Source of the DNA: Rheinheimera sp.
GTDB lineage: Bacteria > Pseudomonadota > Gammaproteobacteria > Enterobacterales > Alteromonadaceae
Length of the DNA: 64,000 nt
NCBI GenBank assembly: GCA_003543135.1
Contig: DPJG01000018.1
Coordinates: 62,001-126,000 of the forward strand
Direction: 5' to 3'
In this document: positions 19,736-28,603 of the stretch, one piece after another
Layout: every line of letters starts with the position of its first letter
Position numbering within the stretch: position 1 is the first letter of the stretch
Notes under the pieces: generated by a model
Database searches by the model: none
The model's input: only the letters and a program-made list of their open reading frames with translations
Told to the model about the DNA's origin: nothing
Made by a program: the position numbers and the translations under genes

Positions 19736-20934
19736 GCCAAATGCAGCAGCAATCCACTGCCTCGTTGCAACAGTCGGCTTCAGCGCTGGGATTACCGCCG
19801 CTGTCGTTGTATATCCATATTCCCTGGTGCATTCAGAAATGCCCTTATTGCGACTTTAATTCACACGCCGTCAAACAAGGCATACCAGAGCAGGAATACA
19901 TCAGCCATCTGCTCTCTGATTTGGATGCAGATGTTGATTATGTGCAAGGCCGTGAACTGCAAAGCATTTTTATTGGTGGTGGCACGCCAAGCGTATTCAG
20001 CGCAGAAGGCATTGAGGCCATTTTGCAGGGGGTACGGCAGCGCATCAGTTTTGCCAGCGATATTGAAATCACCATGGAAGCCAACCCGGGCACTGTGGAA
20101 GCTGAACGTTTTGCCGGTTATGTCAAAGCAGGGGTCAACCGCTTTTCAATTGGGGTGCAAAGTTTTCAAAATGAAAAACTGAGCCGCCTTGGCCGTATTC
20201 ACCAGGGTGATGAAGCCAAAAACGCAGCCCGTCTTGCCAGTGAACTGATAACACACAGCAGCTTACAAAGTTTTAATCTCGATTTAATGCACGGTTTGCC
20301 CGAGCAAAGTATTCAGGATGCCTTGTACGATTTACAACAGGCGATCGAACTGAACCCACCGCACCTATCCTGGTATCAGCTGACCATTGAGCCCAATACC
20401 GCTTTTGCCTCTAAACCCCCTGTGCTGCCGCAAGACGATATTCTGTGGGACATTCAGGAGCAAGGCCATGCGCTGTTAACGGCAGCCGGTTATCAGCAGT
20501 ACGAAACTTCAGCTTATGCCAAAACAGGTTATCAGTGCCGGCATAATCTGAACTACTGGCGGTTTGGCGATTATCTGGGTATTGGTTGTGGTGCTCATGG
20601 CAAAATTACCCTGCCACAGCAAGGGCATATTATCCGTACCGTCAAAGTGAAACATCCCAAAGGTTATATGGACTTAACCAAGGCCTATCTTGACAGCAGC
20701 ACTGTGGTGAGTGCTGACGATTTACCCTTTGAGTTTTTCATGAACAGGTTCAGATTACTGGAACCCTGCCCTTTGCAAGAATTTACCGCATATACCGGGC
20801 TTTCTGTCGCAACAGTTACCGCCCCCCTTGCACGGGCCGAACAATTAGGATTAGTTAGCCTGCAACACCAGAGCGCACAGATCACGGGCCAGGGCGTTCG
20901 TTATCTGAATGATTTGCTGGAATTATTTTTATAA
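19732..20934 (+). CDS. hemW: Radical SAM heme chaperone HemW
   Basis: Radical-SAM [4Fe-4S] protein that binds heme and delivers it to membrane cytochromes; formerly annotated as coproporphyrinogen oxidase-like. 400 residues. The cluster motif is [10 protein letters not shown] near residue 30, followed by [10 protein letters not shown], the SAM-binding TMEANPGT and the HemW-specific RHNLNYW. The start at 19732 (MSQMQQQS) overlaps the rdgB stop in an ATGA; a slightly earlier in-frame ATG exists. Last gene of the run beginning at yggS. Confidence 0.93.
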   Translation: MSQMQQQSTASLQQSASALGLPPLSLYIHIPWCIQKCPYCDFNSHAVKQGIPEQEYISHLLSDLDADVDYVQGRELQSIFIGGGTPSVFSAEGIEAILQGVRQRISFASDIEITMEANPGTVEAERFAGYVKAGVNRFSIGVQSFQNEKLSRLGRIHQGDEAKNAARLASELITHSSLQSFNLDLMHGLPEQSIQDALYDLQQAIELNPPHLSWYQLTIEPNTAFASKPPVLPQDDILWDIQEQGHALLTAAGYQQYETSAYAKTGYQCRHNLNYWRFGDYLGIGCGAHGKITLPQQGHIIRTVKVKHPKGYMDLTKAYLDSSTVVSADDLPFEFFMNRFRLLEPCPLQEFTAYTGLSVATVTAPLARAEQLGLVSLQHQSAQITGQGVRYLNDLLELFL

Positions 20935-21016
20935 ATGCTGTTTGTGTTTGCCATAGCGCCAGACAAACATCATCCACTTTTAACAACAAACTATTGATCA
21001 AAAAGAAGAATCCAAG

Positions 21017-22867
21017 ATGCAACTAAGCAAATCAACACTGGCACTGGCGGTTACACTGGCATTGCTGGGAGCCTGTTCACCGGCCGAACAAAAAACAACA
21101 CCAACGGCAGCAACAGCGGCTGCACCACAAAGCACTGCTGCAACACAAAGCGAAAGTGAAAAATTGAATGCTTTTTTTGAAGAAGCATTTATGGCGCAGG
21201 TGCAGCTGAGCCCAACCAGTCTGACCGGCCTTGGCATCAAACAAGACTATGACAAATGGGATGCCTTCACCGACGAACAGGCTGACAAAGAACTGGCGTT
21301 GATAAAAGCACAGCTTGAGCAGTTAAAAAGCTTTAACTTTGAGGCGCTGGATGCACAAAGCAAGTTAAGTTATCAGCTGTTTAAACAGCAGCTTGAAGAT
21401 GAAATTGCCGACGACAAATGGCGGTTATACAACTATCCGATCAACCAGATGTACGGTTACCACTCTATGGTGCCTTCGCTGCTGATCAATCAGCACAGCA
21501 TCGACAACGAATCGGATGCCAAAGCTTATATCGCGCGCTTAAACGGCATTTTACCTTTGTTCCAGCAAGTCACAGTGCAGCTGGACAAAAGAGCTGAACT
21601 TGGCATTATTCCGCCAAAATTTGTATTTCCGCATGCTATCAGCGCCAGTAAAAACGTGATCACAGGCGCACCTTTTAGTGAAGGTGCAGACAGCACTTTA
21701 CTGGAAGATTTCCGCGGTAAAGTCAATAAACTGAGCATTGATGAAGCCGCCAAACAACTGCTGATCAAAGAAGCTGAAGTGGCGCTGGTCAGCAGCGTTA
21801 AACCTGCTTATGAGCATTTGATCAACCACCTGATCACACTTGAAACCAAAGCTGGCACCGATGATGGCGTCTGGCGTTTTAAAGACGGTAGCGATTTTTA
21901 TAACAACGCGCTTAAACGCACTACCACCACCAACATGACTGCGGATCAAATTCATGAGCTTGGGCTTTCAGAAGTAGCGCGTATTCATGCTGAAATGAAC
22001 GCCATTATGCAAAAGGTTGGTTTTAAAGGTGATTTGCAGGCGTTTTTTGCCTTTATGCGTGAAGATGCGCAGTTTTACTACCCGGACAATGCCGAGGGGA
22101 AAGCGGCTTATTTAGCTGAAGCCACCCGTGTCATTGACGTAATGAAAGGCAAGCTGGACGAGCTGTTCCTGGTCAAGCCCAAAGCCGATATGGTGGTCAA
22201 AGCAGTAGAGCCTTTCCGCGAACAATCGGCAGGTAAAGCTTTTTATGAACAGCCATCAATGGACGGCTCACGCCCAGGTATTTATTACGCCAACCTGTAC
22301 CGGATGAAAGGCATGCCCAAATATGAACTGGAAGCTTTGGCCTACCATGAAGGCATTCCGGGTCACCATATGCAAATTGCCATTTCACAGGAGCTGGAAA
22401 ACGTACCTAAGTTCCGCCGTTTTGGTGGTTACACCGCTTATATCGAAGGCTGGGGTTTATACACTGAGTTATTGCCAAAAGAAATTGGCATGTATCAGGA
22501 CCCTTACTCTGACTTTGGCCGTTTAGCGATGGAACTGTGGCGTGCCTGCCGTCTGGTGGTTGACACCGGTATTCATGCGAAAAAATGGACCCGTGAAGAA
22601 GCTATTGCTTATCTGGCTAAGAACACACCAAACGCCGCTTCAGAGCAGGTAAACGCTATTGAACGTTATATTGTGATGCCATCCCAGGCCACAGCTTACA
22701 AAATCGGCATGATCAAAATTGTTGAGCTGCGCGAAAAAGCCAAAACAGCACTGGGTGACAAATTTGATATCCGCGAATTCCATGACGTGGTGCTGAAAAA
22801 CGGCGCTGTGCCACTGGATGTGCTGGAAATGCTGGTTGACGACTATATCAAGGCCAAACAGGCATAA
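21017..22867 (+). CDS. DUF885 lipoprotein, predicted metallopeptidase
   Basis: A 616-residue protein with a lipoprotein signal: lipobox LLGAC at residues 16-20, so Cys20 is the expected acylated N terminus. A Thr/Ala-rich linker follows and then the DUF885 domain. Around residue 444 the zinc-site-like HEGIPGHH (HExxxxHH form) and later GWGLYTELLPKEIG mark this family, which is related to M32-like peptidases. Likely a periplasmic or membrane-anchored peptidase; substrate unknown. Free-standing gene with its own terminator. Confidence 0.85.
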   Translation: MQLSKSTLALAVTLALLGACSPAEQKTTPTAATAAAPQSTAATQSESEKLNAFFEEAFMAQVQLSPTSLTGLGIKQDYDKWDAFTDEQADKELALIKAQLEQLKSFNFEALDAQSKLSYQLFKQQLEDEIADDKWRLYNYPINQMYGYHSMVPSLLINQHSIDNESDAKAYIARLNGILPLFQQVTVQLDKRAELGIIPPKFVFPHAISASKNVITGAPFSEGADSTLLEDFRGKVNKLSIDEAAKQLLIKEAEVALVSSVKPAYEHLINHLITLETKAGTDDGVWRFKDGSDFYNNALKRTTTTNMTADQIHELGLSEVARIHAEMNAIMQKVGFKGDLQAFFAFMREDAQFYYPDNAEGKAAYLAEATRVIDVMKGKLDELFLVKPKADMVVKAVEPFREQSAGKAFYEQPSMDGSRPGIYYANLYRMKGMPKYELEALAYHEGIPGHHMQIAISQELENVPKFRRFGGYTAYIEGWGLYTELLPKEIGMYQDPYSDFGRLAMELWRACRLVVDTGIHAKKWTREEAIAYLAKNTPNAASEQVNAIERYIVMPSQATAYKIGMIKIVELREKAKTALGDKFDIREFHDVVLKNGAVPLDVLEMLVDDYIKAKQA

Positions 22868-22890
22868 AACTGATTTGGCTTGTCTTATAC

Positions 22891-22917
22891 AAAACGCCGC
22901 TTTATGCGGCGTTTTTT
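22891..22917 (+). terminator. Terminator of the DUF885 gene
   Basis: AAAACGCCGC / GCGGCGTTTT stem, 5-nt loop, followed by further T residues. Confidence 0.92.
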
Positions 22918-23029
22918 TATTTGCAGAAACAGATGAAGCCACTGTGTCATGCCCGTTAAACGCCGCCGGTGAAAATGCATAAAAGCTGGCCAGAATAAAA
23001 GCAAACCGCTGTCTGGCATTGGAATAAAC

Positions 23030-23059
23030 TTGCATCAAAAGCACGCTATTGCGTATGCT
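23030..23059 (+). promoter_or_regulatory. Putative sigma-70 promoter of corA
   Basis: TTGCAT, an 18-bp spacer and TATGCT, ending 28 bp before the preferred ATG at 23088. Confidence 0.45.
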
Positions 23060-23087
23060 CCGGCTAAACAACCTATTGGAAATTCAG

Positions 23088-24053
23088 ATGATTACTCTTC
23101 ATCTTTATGAGCCGGAGAGCCAACAATGGCGTAATGGCGATCGCAGTTTGCTGAATTTACCTTTGCATGGTGATCAAAAGCTTTGGGTGAACTTATCCAA
23201 CGCCAGTTATCTGGAACAACAGCAATTATTAAAGGATTTTGGCATTCATCCGGAAATTGCCGAAGACTATCTGCGTGAACGCCACCCACCCAAACTGGAA
23301 AGTTTTGATGGTTTTACCTTAATGATTCTGCGCGCGTACGCCGGTAAAGATTTTCGTGATTATCCGGGGCACGCCCAGCTCAGTCTGTTATTTTCCAATC
23401 AGGTGCTGTTGTATAAGTGTCAGCTGCCGGAGCAGGATTACCCCTATGCGCTGCCATCCTTTGACGTCAACAAACCTATGATGCCTATTACCGACTGGAT
23501 CAAACATTATATCCATGCGGTTTCGGCCAGTTATCTGGAAAAACTGATCAACTTTGAAGATGAACTCAGCGAGTTTGAAGATGCCATGTTGCATCACGGT
23601 GACGACCATAAAATGTCGCAAATTATGCGTTATCGCTCTGTATTCAGGAAACTGGACCGCAACCTGGCTTATCAAAAAGAAATGTTTGCCGATTTGTTGC
23701 TGCAGGAGCGCGAGCATTTATTAAAAACCCAGTTCCAGCAAGTGGAACTACGTGATTTTTATGAAAAATTCGAACGCCTGCACAGTATGACCCAAATGTA
23801 TTATGACCAGCTTGGTGATTTGGTCAGCGGTTATATGTCCACCTCCAACCATCAGATTAACGAAAGAATGAAACTGCTGACCATGGTATCGGCCGTTTTT
23901 ATTCCGCTGACTTTTATTGTTGGGGTTTATGGCATGAACTTCGATAATATGCCAGAACTGCACATAGAATCGGGTTATTACTGGACTCTGGCTGGCATGG
24001 CGGTTCTGGCGCTTGCCATGATGCTGGGTTTTAAAATTAAACGCTGGTGGTAA
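23088..24053 (+). CDS. corA: CorA-family divalent cation channel
   Basis: Inner-membrane Mg2+ (or Co2+/Ni2+/Zn2+) channel forming pentamers. The 321-residue product has a large cytoplasmic funnel domain with long helices (residues ~140-255), then two C-terminal transmembrane helices. The signature YGMNFDNMPEL follows TM1 and the protein ends in basic KIKRWW. Intact GMN favours CorA over ZntB. The start at 23088 (MITLHLYEPES) has GGAAA about 8 nt upstream; a longer frame from 23049 is less likely. Upstream of a second, unrelated Mg channel gene, mgtE. Confidence 0.88.
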   Translation: MITLHLYEPESQQWRNGDRSLLNLPLHGDQKLWVNLSNASYLEQQQLLKDFGIHPEIAEDYLRERHPPKLESFDGFTLMILRAYAGKDFRDYPGHAQLSLLFSNQVLLYKCQLPEQDYPYALPSFDVNKPMMPITDWIKHYIHAVSASYLEKLINFEDELSEFEDAMLHHGDDHKMSQIMRYRSVFRKLDRNLAYQKEMFADLLLQEREHLLKTQFQQVELRDFYEKFERLHSMTQMYYDQLGDLVSGYMSTSNHQINERMKLLTMVSAVFIPLTFIVGVYGMNFDNMPELHIESGYYWTLAGMAVLALAMMLGFKIKRWW

Positions 24054-24211
24054 CGCTTTCTGGCTGCTGTTTGCCTTCGGCATATTCTCCAAAAAAAATC
24101 GCAAAAATGTCGTTGAATTGACTATAAAACAACAGGCTGGCTGCGGTATTATCGCGCCTCTTTTTATCACCGGTTTGGCGTTCGCCAAAATGCGGGTTGC
24201 ACGGGGTGGGC

Positions 24212-25561
24212 ATGGCTGAAAATCAACTGCTGGATATCAAAGAAATCGTCCGCGATAGCTTCGACGAGCAGGAAGTTGAACAGCTTGGCCTGAAACTCAG
24301 TGCGCTGGAACCGGAAGAAATTGCTGTTGCGCTGGAAGCTATGCCGCTGGAGCAACGGATCAGCACCTGGCAAAGCCTGCATGCCGACGAACAAATCCAC
24401 GCCCTGACCTACATGCGCGACGACGCGCGTGAGAACATCTTTAAACAACTGAATGACGCTGAACTGTCAGCGCTGGTTGAGCGGCTGGACGTTGACGATC
24501 TGATTGAGATGCTGGACGAGCTGCCGGCCGCTGTGTATCAGGAAGCCTGTTCTAAACTCGATGCCAGCGAAAAACTCTGGCTGGCCACCGCGCTTGCCTA
24601 TACCGACGAACAGTGTGGCCGTTATGCCGACCACGACGTTTTAACCATCCGCAATAACGCCAAAGTGCGTGATGCCATCCGCCTGTTTAAAAAACTCAAT
24701 GAAGACGCTGAATATCACGATGCCCTGATGGTGGTTGATCGCACCGGTCGTTATGTTGGGTTATTACTTGCCACCAATATTTTGGGCCAGCCCAGCCATT
24801 TGCCTTTGGTTGAGTTTATCGACAAAGACGCCCCTGTGGTGGAAGGTGTGATGGATTTGGATCAGGGCTCGGACATCGTAGCGCGCTCAGGTTATACCGC
24901 CCTTGCGGTCATTGATGATGAAGGCAAACTGCTTGGCCGTATTTCCATCGGTGAAGCGCTGGAGAACGTGCGCCGTAGCCTGGAAAGCCAGTTTATGCAT
25001 ACCGCAGGTTTAGACGAAACCGAAGACTTGTTCTCGCCAGTACTCAGTAGCGCCAAACGTCGTGCTGTCTGGCTTGGCATTAATTTATTGACTGCCTTTT
25101 TAGCCGCCTGGACCATCGGCCTGTTTGAAGCCACCTTGCAACAGGTGGTGGCACTTGCGGTACTGATGCCAATTGTGGCCAGTATGGGCGGTATTGCCGG
25201 CAGTCAGACCTTAACCCTGATCATCCGCGGTCTGGCGCTTGGCCAGCTTACCCCACAAACCTACTGGACTTTATTGCGTAAAGAGCTTGGCGTTGGCCTG
25301 CTCAATGGCTTGCTGTGGGCTGCGGTGATAGCTGTCGTCACTTACTTCTGGTTTGGCGATATGATCATCGGCACTGTGATTGGGCTTGCCATTATTATCA
25401 ATATTCTGGTGGCCGCAGCTTCAGGTGTGGTGATCCCGGTGTGGCTTGAAAAAGCCAAAATAGACCCCGCGCTGTCAGGTTCGGTGATTTTAACCACCAT
25501 CACCGATGTGATAGGCTTTTTTGTTTTCCTCGGGCTTGGCACCCTGCTGCTGTTACCCTGA
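24212..25561 (+). CDS. mgtE: MgtE magnesium transporter
   Basis: Mg2+-gated Mg2+ channel of the inner membrane. 449 residues in the expected order: N-terminal acidic MgtE_N superhelix (residues 1-~125), a CBS pair (~130-255, e.g. DALMVVDRTGRYVGLL and ALAVIDDEGKLLGRIS), a plug helix, and five transmembrane helices from ~285. These include MPIVASMGGIAGSQTLTLIIRGLA, the pore region. The start at 24212 is preceded by a G-rich site. A small TTTGGCG/CGCCAAA palindrome lies at 24174-24189 in the leader. Substrate sensing is expected to be through the CBS/N domains, not an RNA switch; I see no M-box. Confidence 0.92.
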   Translation: MAENQLLDIKEIVRDSFDEQEVEQLGLKLSALEPEEIAVALEAMPLEQRISTWQSLHADEQIHALTYMRDDARENIFKQLNDAELSALVERLDVDDLIEMLDELPAAVYQEACSKLDASEKLWLATALAYTDEQCGRYADHDVLTIRNNAKVRDAIRLFKKLNEDAEYHDALMVVDRTGRYVGLLLATNILGQPSHLPLVEFIDKDAPVVEGVMDLDQGSDIVARSGYTALAVIDDEGKLLGRISIGEALENVRRSLESQFMHTAGLDETEDLFSPVLSSAKRRAVWLGINLLTAFLAAWTIGLFEATLQQVVALAVLMPIVASMGGIAGSQTLTLIIRGLALGQLTPQTYWTLLRKELGVGLLNGLLWAAVIAVVTYFWFGDMIIGTVIGLAIIINILVAAASGVVIPVWLEKAKIDPALSGSVILTTITDVIGFFVFLGLGTLLLLP

Positions 25562-25672
25562 CGGTCAGATTTAAAAAAACATCAGAAAACCAATAGCTTT
25601 GCTGTTAATTCACCATAGCATCACTACAATATCAGCTGGAAAACGTCAGGCTGACAACACCCCGGAGTCTGC

Positions 25673-26578
25673 ATGAAGATCGCTTTGTTATCACGCAACG
25701 CTGAGCTCTATTCCAGCAAAAGGCTGGTGGAGGCCGCAGTCGCACGCGGCCATCAGGTGGACGTGATAGATCCCATTTTGTGTTACATGAATATCAACCA
25801 CAATGCCTTGTCTATTCATTATCGGGGTGAAGCTTTAACAGGTTATGACGCTGTGATCCCCCGTATTGGTGCTTCTATTACCTTTTACGGCAGTGCTGTG
25901 CTGCGCCAGTTTGAAATGATGAATGTGTATTGTCTGAATAACGCCGCCGCTATTGGCCGTGCCCGCGACAAGCTGAATTCTTTGCAGTTGTTGGCGCGGG
26001 ACGGCATTGGCTTGCCAATCACAGGTTTTGCCGATAAACCCGGTGATATTCCCGATTTAATTGAAATGGTGGGCGGCGCACCACTGGTGATTAAACTGCT
26101 CGAAGGCACTCAGGGTATAGGTGTAGTGCTGGCCGAAACCCGTACCGCCGCCGAAAGTGTCATCGAAGCTTTTATGGGGCTGAACGCCAATATTCTGGTG
26201 CAGGAATATATCCGCGAAGCCAAAGGCGCTGATATCCGCTGTTTTGTCATTGGCAATAAAGTGGTAGCTGCAATGAAACGTCAGGCCAAAGAAGGGGAAT
26301 TTCGCTCCAATTTACACAGAGGCGGCACCGCCACCAAAGTCAAACTCAGTAAAGCCGAGCGACAAACTGCCATCAAGGCGGCCCGTTGTATGGGACTGAA
26401 CGTTGCAGGTGTGGATATTCTGCGCTCCAATAATGGCCCTGTGGTGATGGAAGTAAACAGCTCACCCGGCCTTGAAGGCATTGAAGCGGCCAGTGAAGTG
26501 GATGTGGCCGACGCAATGATTGAGTATCTGGAGCAACAGGTGTTGCGAGCACAACAAAAAATGATGGATAAAAGCTGA
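25673..26578 (+). CDS. rimK: RimK, ribosomal protein S6 glutamate ligase
   Basis: ATP-grasp ligase adding glutamate residues to the C terminus of ribosomal protein S6 (and able to make poly-alpha-glutamate in vitro, family knowledge). 301 residues; N-terminal [30 protein letters not shown], the ATP-grasp segments [15 protein letters not shown] and the Mg-binding end [15 protein letters not shown]. Its TGA overlaps the ATG of the following M14-type deacylase by one base, so both are made from one message. Confidence 0.95.
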   Translation: MKIALLSRNAELYSSKRLVEAAVARGHQVDVIDPILCYMNINHNALSIHYRGEALTGYDAVIPRIGASITFYGSAVLRQFEMMNVYCLNNAAAIGRARDKLNSLQLLARDGIGLPITGFADKPGDIPDLIEMVGGAPLVIKLLEGTQGIGVVLAETRTAAESVIEAFMGLNANILVQEYIREAKGADIRCFVIGNKVVAAMKRQAKEGEFRSNLHRGGTATKVKLSKAERQTAIKAARCMGLNVAGVDILRSNNGPVVMEVNSSPGLEGIEAASEVDVADAMIEYLEQQVLRAQQKMMDKS

Positions 26579-27660
26579 TGACTGAATCCGATCTGACCCG
26601 GGCAAGTTCACTACCACTGGCTGAACCTTTTGAGTTTGGCGACAGCATCATTGCCCCAGGCAGCAGAGCTGTGGTGGATATTCCTTTTGGCAAGCTGTAC
26701 ACCCACACTGAGCTCAATATCGGCGCCCATGTGATTCACGGTAAAAAACCAGGGCCAGTGCTGCTAATTACCGCCGCTTTGCATGGTGATGAAATTAATG
26801 GCGTAGAAATTTGTCGTCGCTTGTTAAAACTTCCAAAAATTAACAGCTTACGCGGCACTTTGGTGGTAGTACCCATCGTCAATACTTATGGGTTTGTGCA
26901 GCAGTCCCGTTATTTACCCGACAGACGCGACTTAAACCGCAGTTTTCCCGGCAGCGAAAAAGGCTCTCTGGGCAGCCGAATGGCCTGGCAATTTACCGAT
27001 CGCATTCTAAAAAAATGCACCCATGTGATTGATTTACACACGGGCGCCATTCACCGTTCGAACCTGCCGCAGGTACGCGCCACTTCCCGGGACAAAGTGT
27101 CGTTAAAAATGGCAGAGAGTTTTAACGCGCCCATTATTATCAAAGCCGCCAGCCGCGACGGCACTATGCGCGGCACTGCTAATAATCTCGGAATTCCGAT
27201 TATTTTGTATGAAGCCGGTGAAGCACTCAGGTTTGACGAACAGTCGATCAAAATTGGCGTGCGGGGCATAGTGAATGTGATGCATAGCCTTGGCATGTTG
27301 CGCTCGGTGCGCAAACAGGACAAAACCCAGTCGTTATTCTCGAAAAAAAGTAGCTGGGTGCGGGCAGAGCACGACGGCATTGCCCGTTATTATTTTGGCC
27401 TGGGTCAAAAGGTCGAAACCGGCGATGTACTGGCGCATATTTATTCACCCTACTCCGACTTCGAAGTGGCGGTTACTGCGACTTTCAGCGGCATTATTAT
27501 CGGTCGCAATAACTTGCCGCTGATCAACGAAGGTGAGGCTTTATTTCATATTGCTGAAGTCAGTGCGCTGGATGAAGCGGAAAAAACCATTGATGCTATC
27601 AGTGACGAAGTGGATAGCGCCATGCCGGCAGTCTTGGGTGGTGAGTTTGGTTTAGTATAA
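26578..27660 (+). CDS. M14-type succinylglutamate desuccinylase/aspartoacylase family protein
   Basis: A 360-residue zinc hydrolase of the AstE/AspA group. Zinc ligands are visible in ALHGDEINGVE (His and Glu near residues 63-66) and in VIDLHTGAIH; RDLNRSFPG is the substrate-carboxylate loop and YEAGE holds the candidate catalytic Glu. The C-terminal third (GLGQKVETGDVLAHIYSPY onwards) looks like a barrel-sandwich/lipoyl-like domain, as in AstE-like proteins. It is translationally coupled to rimK, which suggests it acts on glutamylated or acyl-glutamate substrates; that link is inference. No arginine-catabolism (ast) genes are nearby, so it is unlikely to be AstE. Confidence 0.85.
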   Translation: MTESDLTRASSLPLAEPFEFGDSIIAPGSRAVVDIPFGKLYTHTELNIGAHVIHGKKPGPVLLITAALHGDEINGVEICRRLLKLPKINSLRGTLVVVPIVNTYGFVQQSRYLPDRRDLNRSFPGSEKGSLGSRMAWQFTDRILKKCTHVIDLHTGAIHRSNLPQVRATSRDKVSLKMAESFNAPIIIKAASRDGTMRGTANNLGIPIILYEAGEALRFDEQSIKIGVRGIVNVMHSLGMLRSVRKQDKTQSLFSKKSSWVRAEHDGIARYYFGLGQKVETGDVLAHIYSPYSDFEVAVTATFSGIIIGRNNLPLINEGEALFHIAEVSALDEAEKTIDAISDEVDSAMPAVLGGEFGLV

Positions 27661-27678
27661 CGACCCGCTTCCACCTTG

Positions 27679-27708
27679 TGGCATCAGACAGCGATTGCCC
27701 TGATGCCA
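27679..27708. terminator. Hairpin between convergent genes
   Basis: TGGCATCAG / CTGATGCCA perfect 9-bp arms with a 12-nt loop in the 64-bp gap between the M14 gene and the DUF2884 gene. No T tract on either side, so termination is only suspected from position. Confidence 0.45.
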
Positions 27709-27724
27709 GGCTTGGCTTGTGCCG

Positions 27725-28483
27725 TTATTTGGCTATCACCACATCATAATCTTTTAACTTGGGTACCTGCTGCTGTAGCTCAGTTTCAATCTCATCCAGT
27801 TCACGCAGACGCTGACAAAACAACGCAGATTTTTCTTCCAGTTCTTCGGCTTTGGCATCCAGACCCAGATTAATTTTGCTGATGAGCTGCTCCACACTTT
27901 GCCAGTCCTGACTTTCACTGCGTTCAAAGTTGTCATCGGTCTGGCGTAAGGCATCACGCAAAGCGCCCCAAACCGCGCCTACGGTATTTTTTGCCAGCGC
28001 CGTCAGGTTGTCTTTAAGCTCACCATGTAAAAATGCATCCATCTCATTCAGGCTTTGAGGTGCCAGATAAAAATGTTCACCACTTCGCACAAAACGCGAC
28101 ATCAGCTGATAGGTGGTTTCGCGCACCAGCGCCTGCCATTCTTCCTGCTGAGTTTCGTTGCCGACACCAATCAACATGCCCTCAATAGCTGATAAACCAA
28201 GCTCAACACTATCAACGGCGATGGCCACCACCTGAGGCACAAATTTGCGCATCCCCTGGCTGTATTGCGAAAGCAGCGCTGTATTTTCAGGTGACAAGGT
28301 GATCCACTGCCCCTGAATAAATAACTGTTGGTCCTGATTGATCTGAAACTGGGTTCTGTCATCGGTCAACACGCGGATTTGATCCGGTGAAATCAGAATG
28401 CCATGGCGAAATGCCATCTGACATTCACTGGCAGAAGCAACAGCGGACAAAAAAAGCAGAATAAAGCAGCAGACAAATTGCAA
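27725..28483 (-). CDS. DUF2884 (YggN-like) periplasmic protein, TTG start
   Basis: A 252-residue exported protein: signal peptide MQFVCCFILLFLSAVASA with cleavage before SECQ, then the DUF2884 domain (FRHGILISPDQIRV..., SQGMRKFVPQVVAIAVDSVELGLSAIEGM). A helical C-terminal part follows (KAEELEEKSALFCQRLRELDEIETELQQQ) that is predicted coiled coil. Related to E. coli YggN; function unknown. The start appears to be TTG at 28483 with GGGG about 6 nt upstream. The gene follows fapA on the same strand after a terminator. Confidence 0.78.
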   Translation of the reverse strand: MQFVCCFILLFLSAVASASECQMAFRHGILISPDQIRVLTDDRTQFQINQDQQLFIQGQWITLSPENTALLSQYSQGMRKFVPQVVAIAVDSVELGLSAIEGMLIGVGNETQQEEWQALVRETTYQLMSRFVRSGEHFYLAPQSLNEMDAFLHGELKDNLTALAKNTVGAVWGALRDALRQTDDNFERSESQDWQSVEQLISKINLGLDAKAEELEEKSALFCQRLRELDEIETELQQQVPKLKDYDVVIAK

Positions 28484-28531
28484 TTGCTACCCCGGCAGCG
28501 ACGAATTAAAACAACTGCTTTGCAGCATAAC

Positions 28532-28557
28532 AAAAAGCCGGCGCAGAAGCACCGGCT
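28532..28557 (-). terminator. Rho-independent terminator of fapA
   Basis: On the minus strand AGCCGGTGC / GCGCCGGCT (one T-G wobble) with a TTCT loop followed by five T residues. Confidence 0.85.
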
Positions 28558-28603
28558 GACGTCGCAGCAGACGCTGCATTGGTCTTTCAGTTCAGGGCCA
28601 GAG

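Noticed and set aside
26025-26036. Further GCCGATAA sequence inside rimK
   Set aside because: Within coding sequence, no TAAAG-type -35 at the right distance and no gene start downstream.
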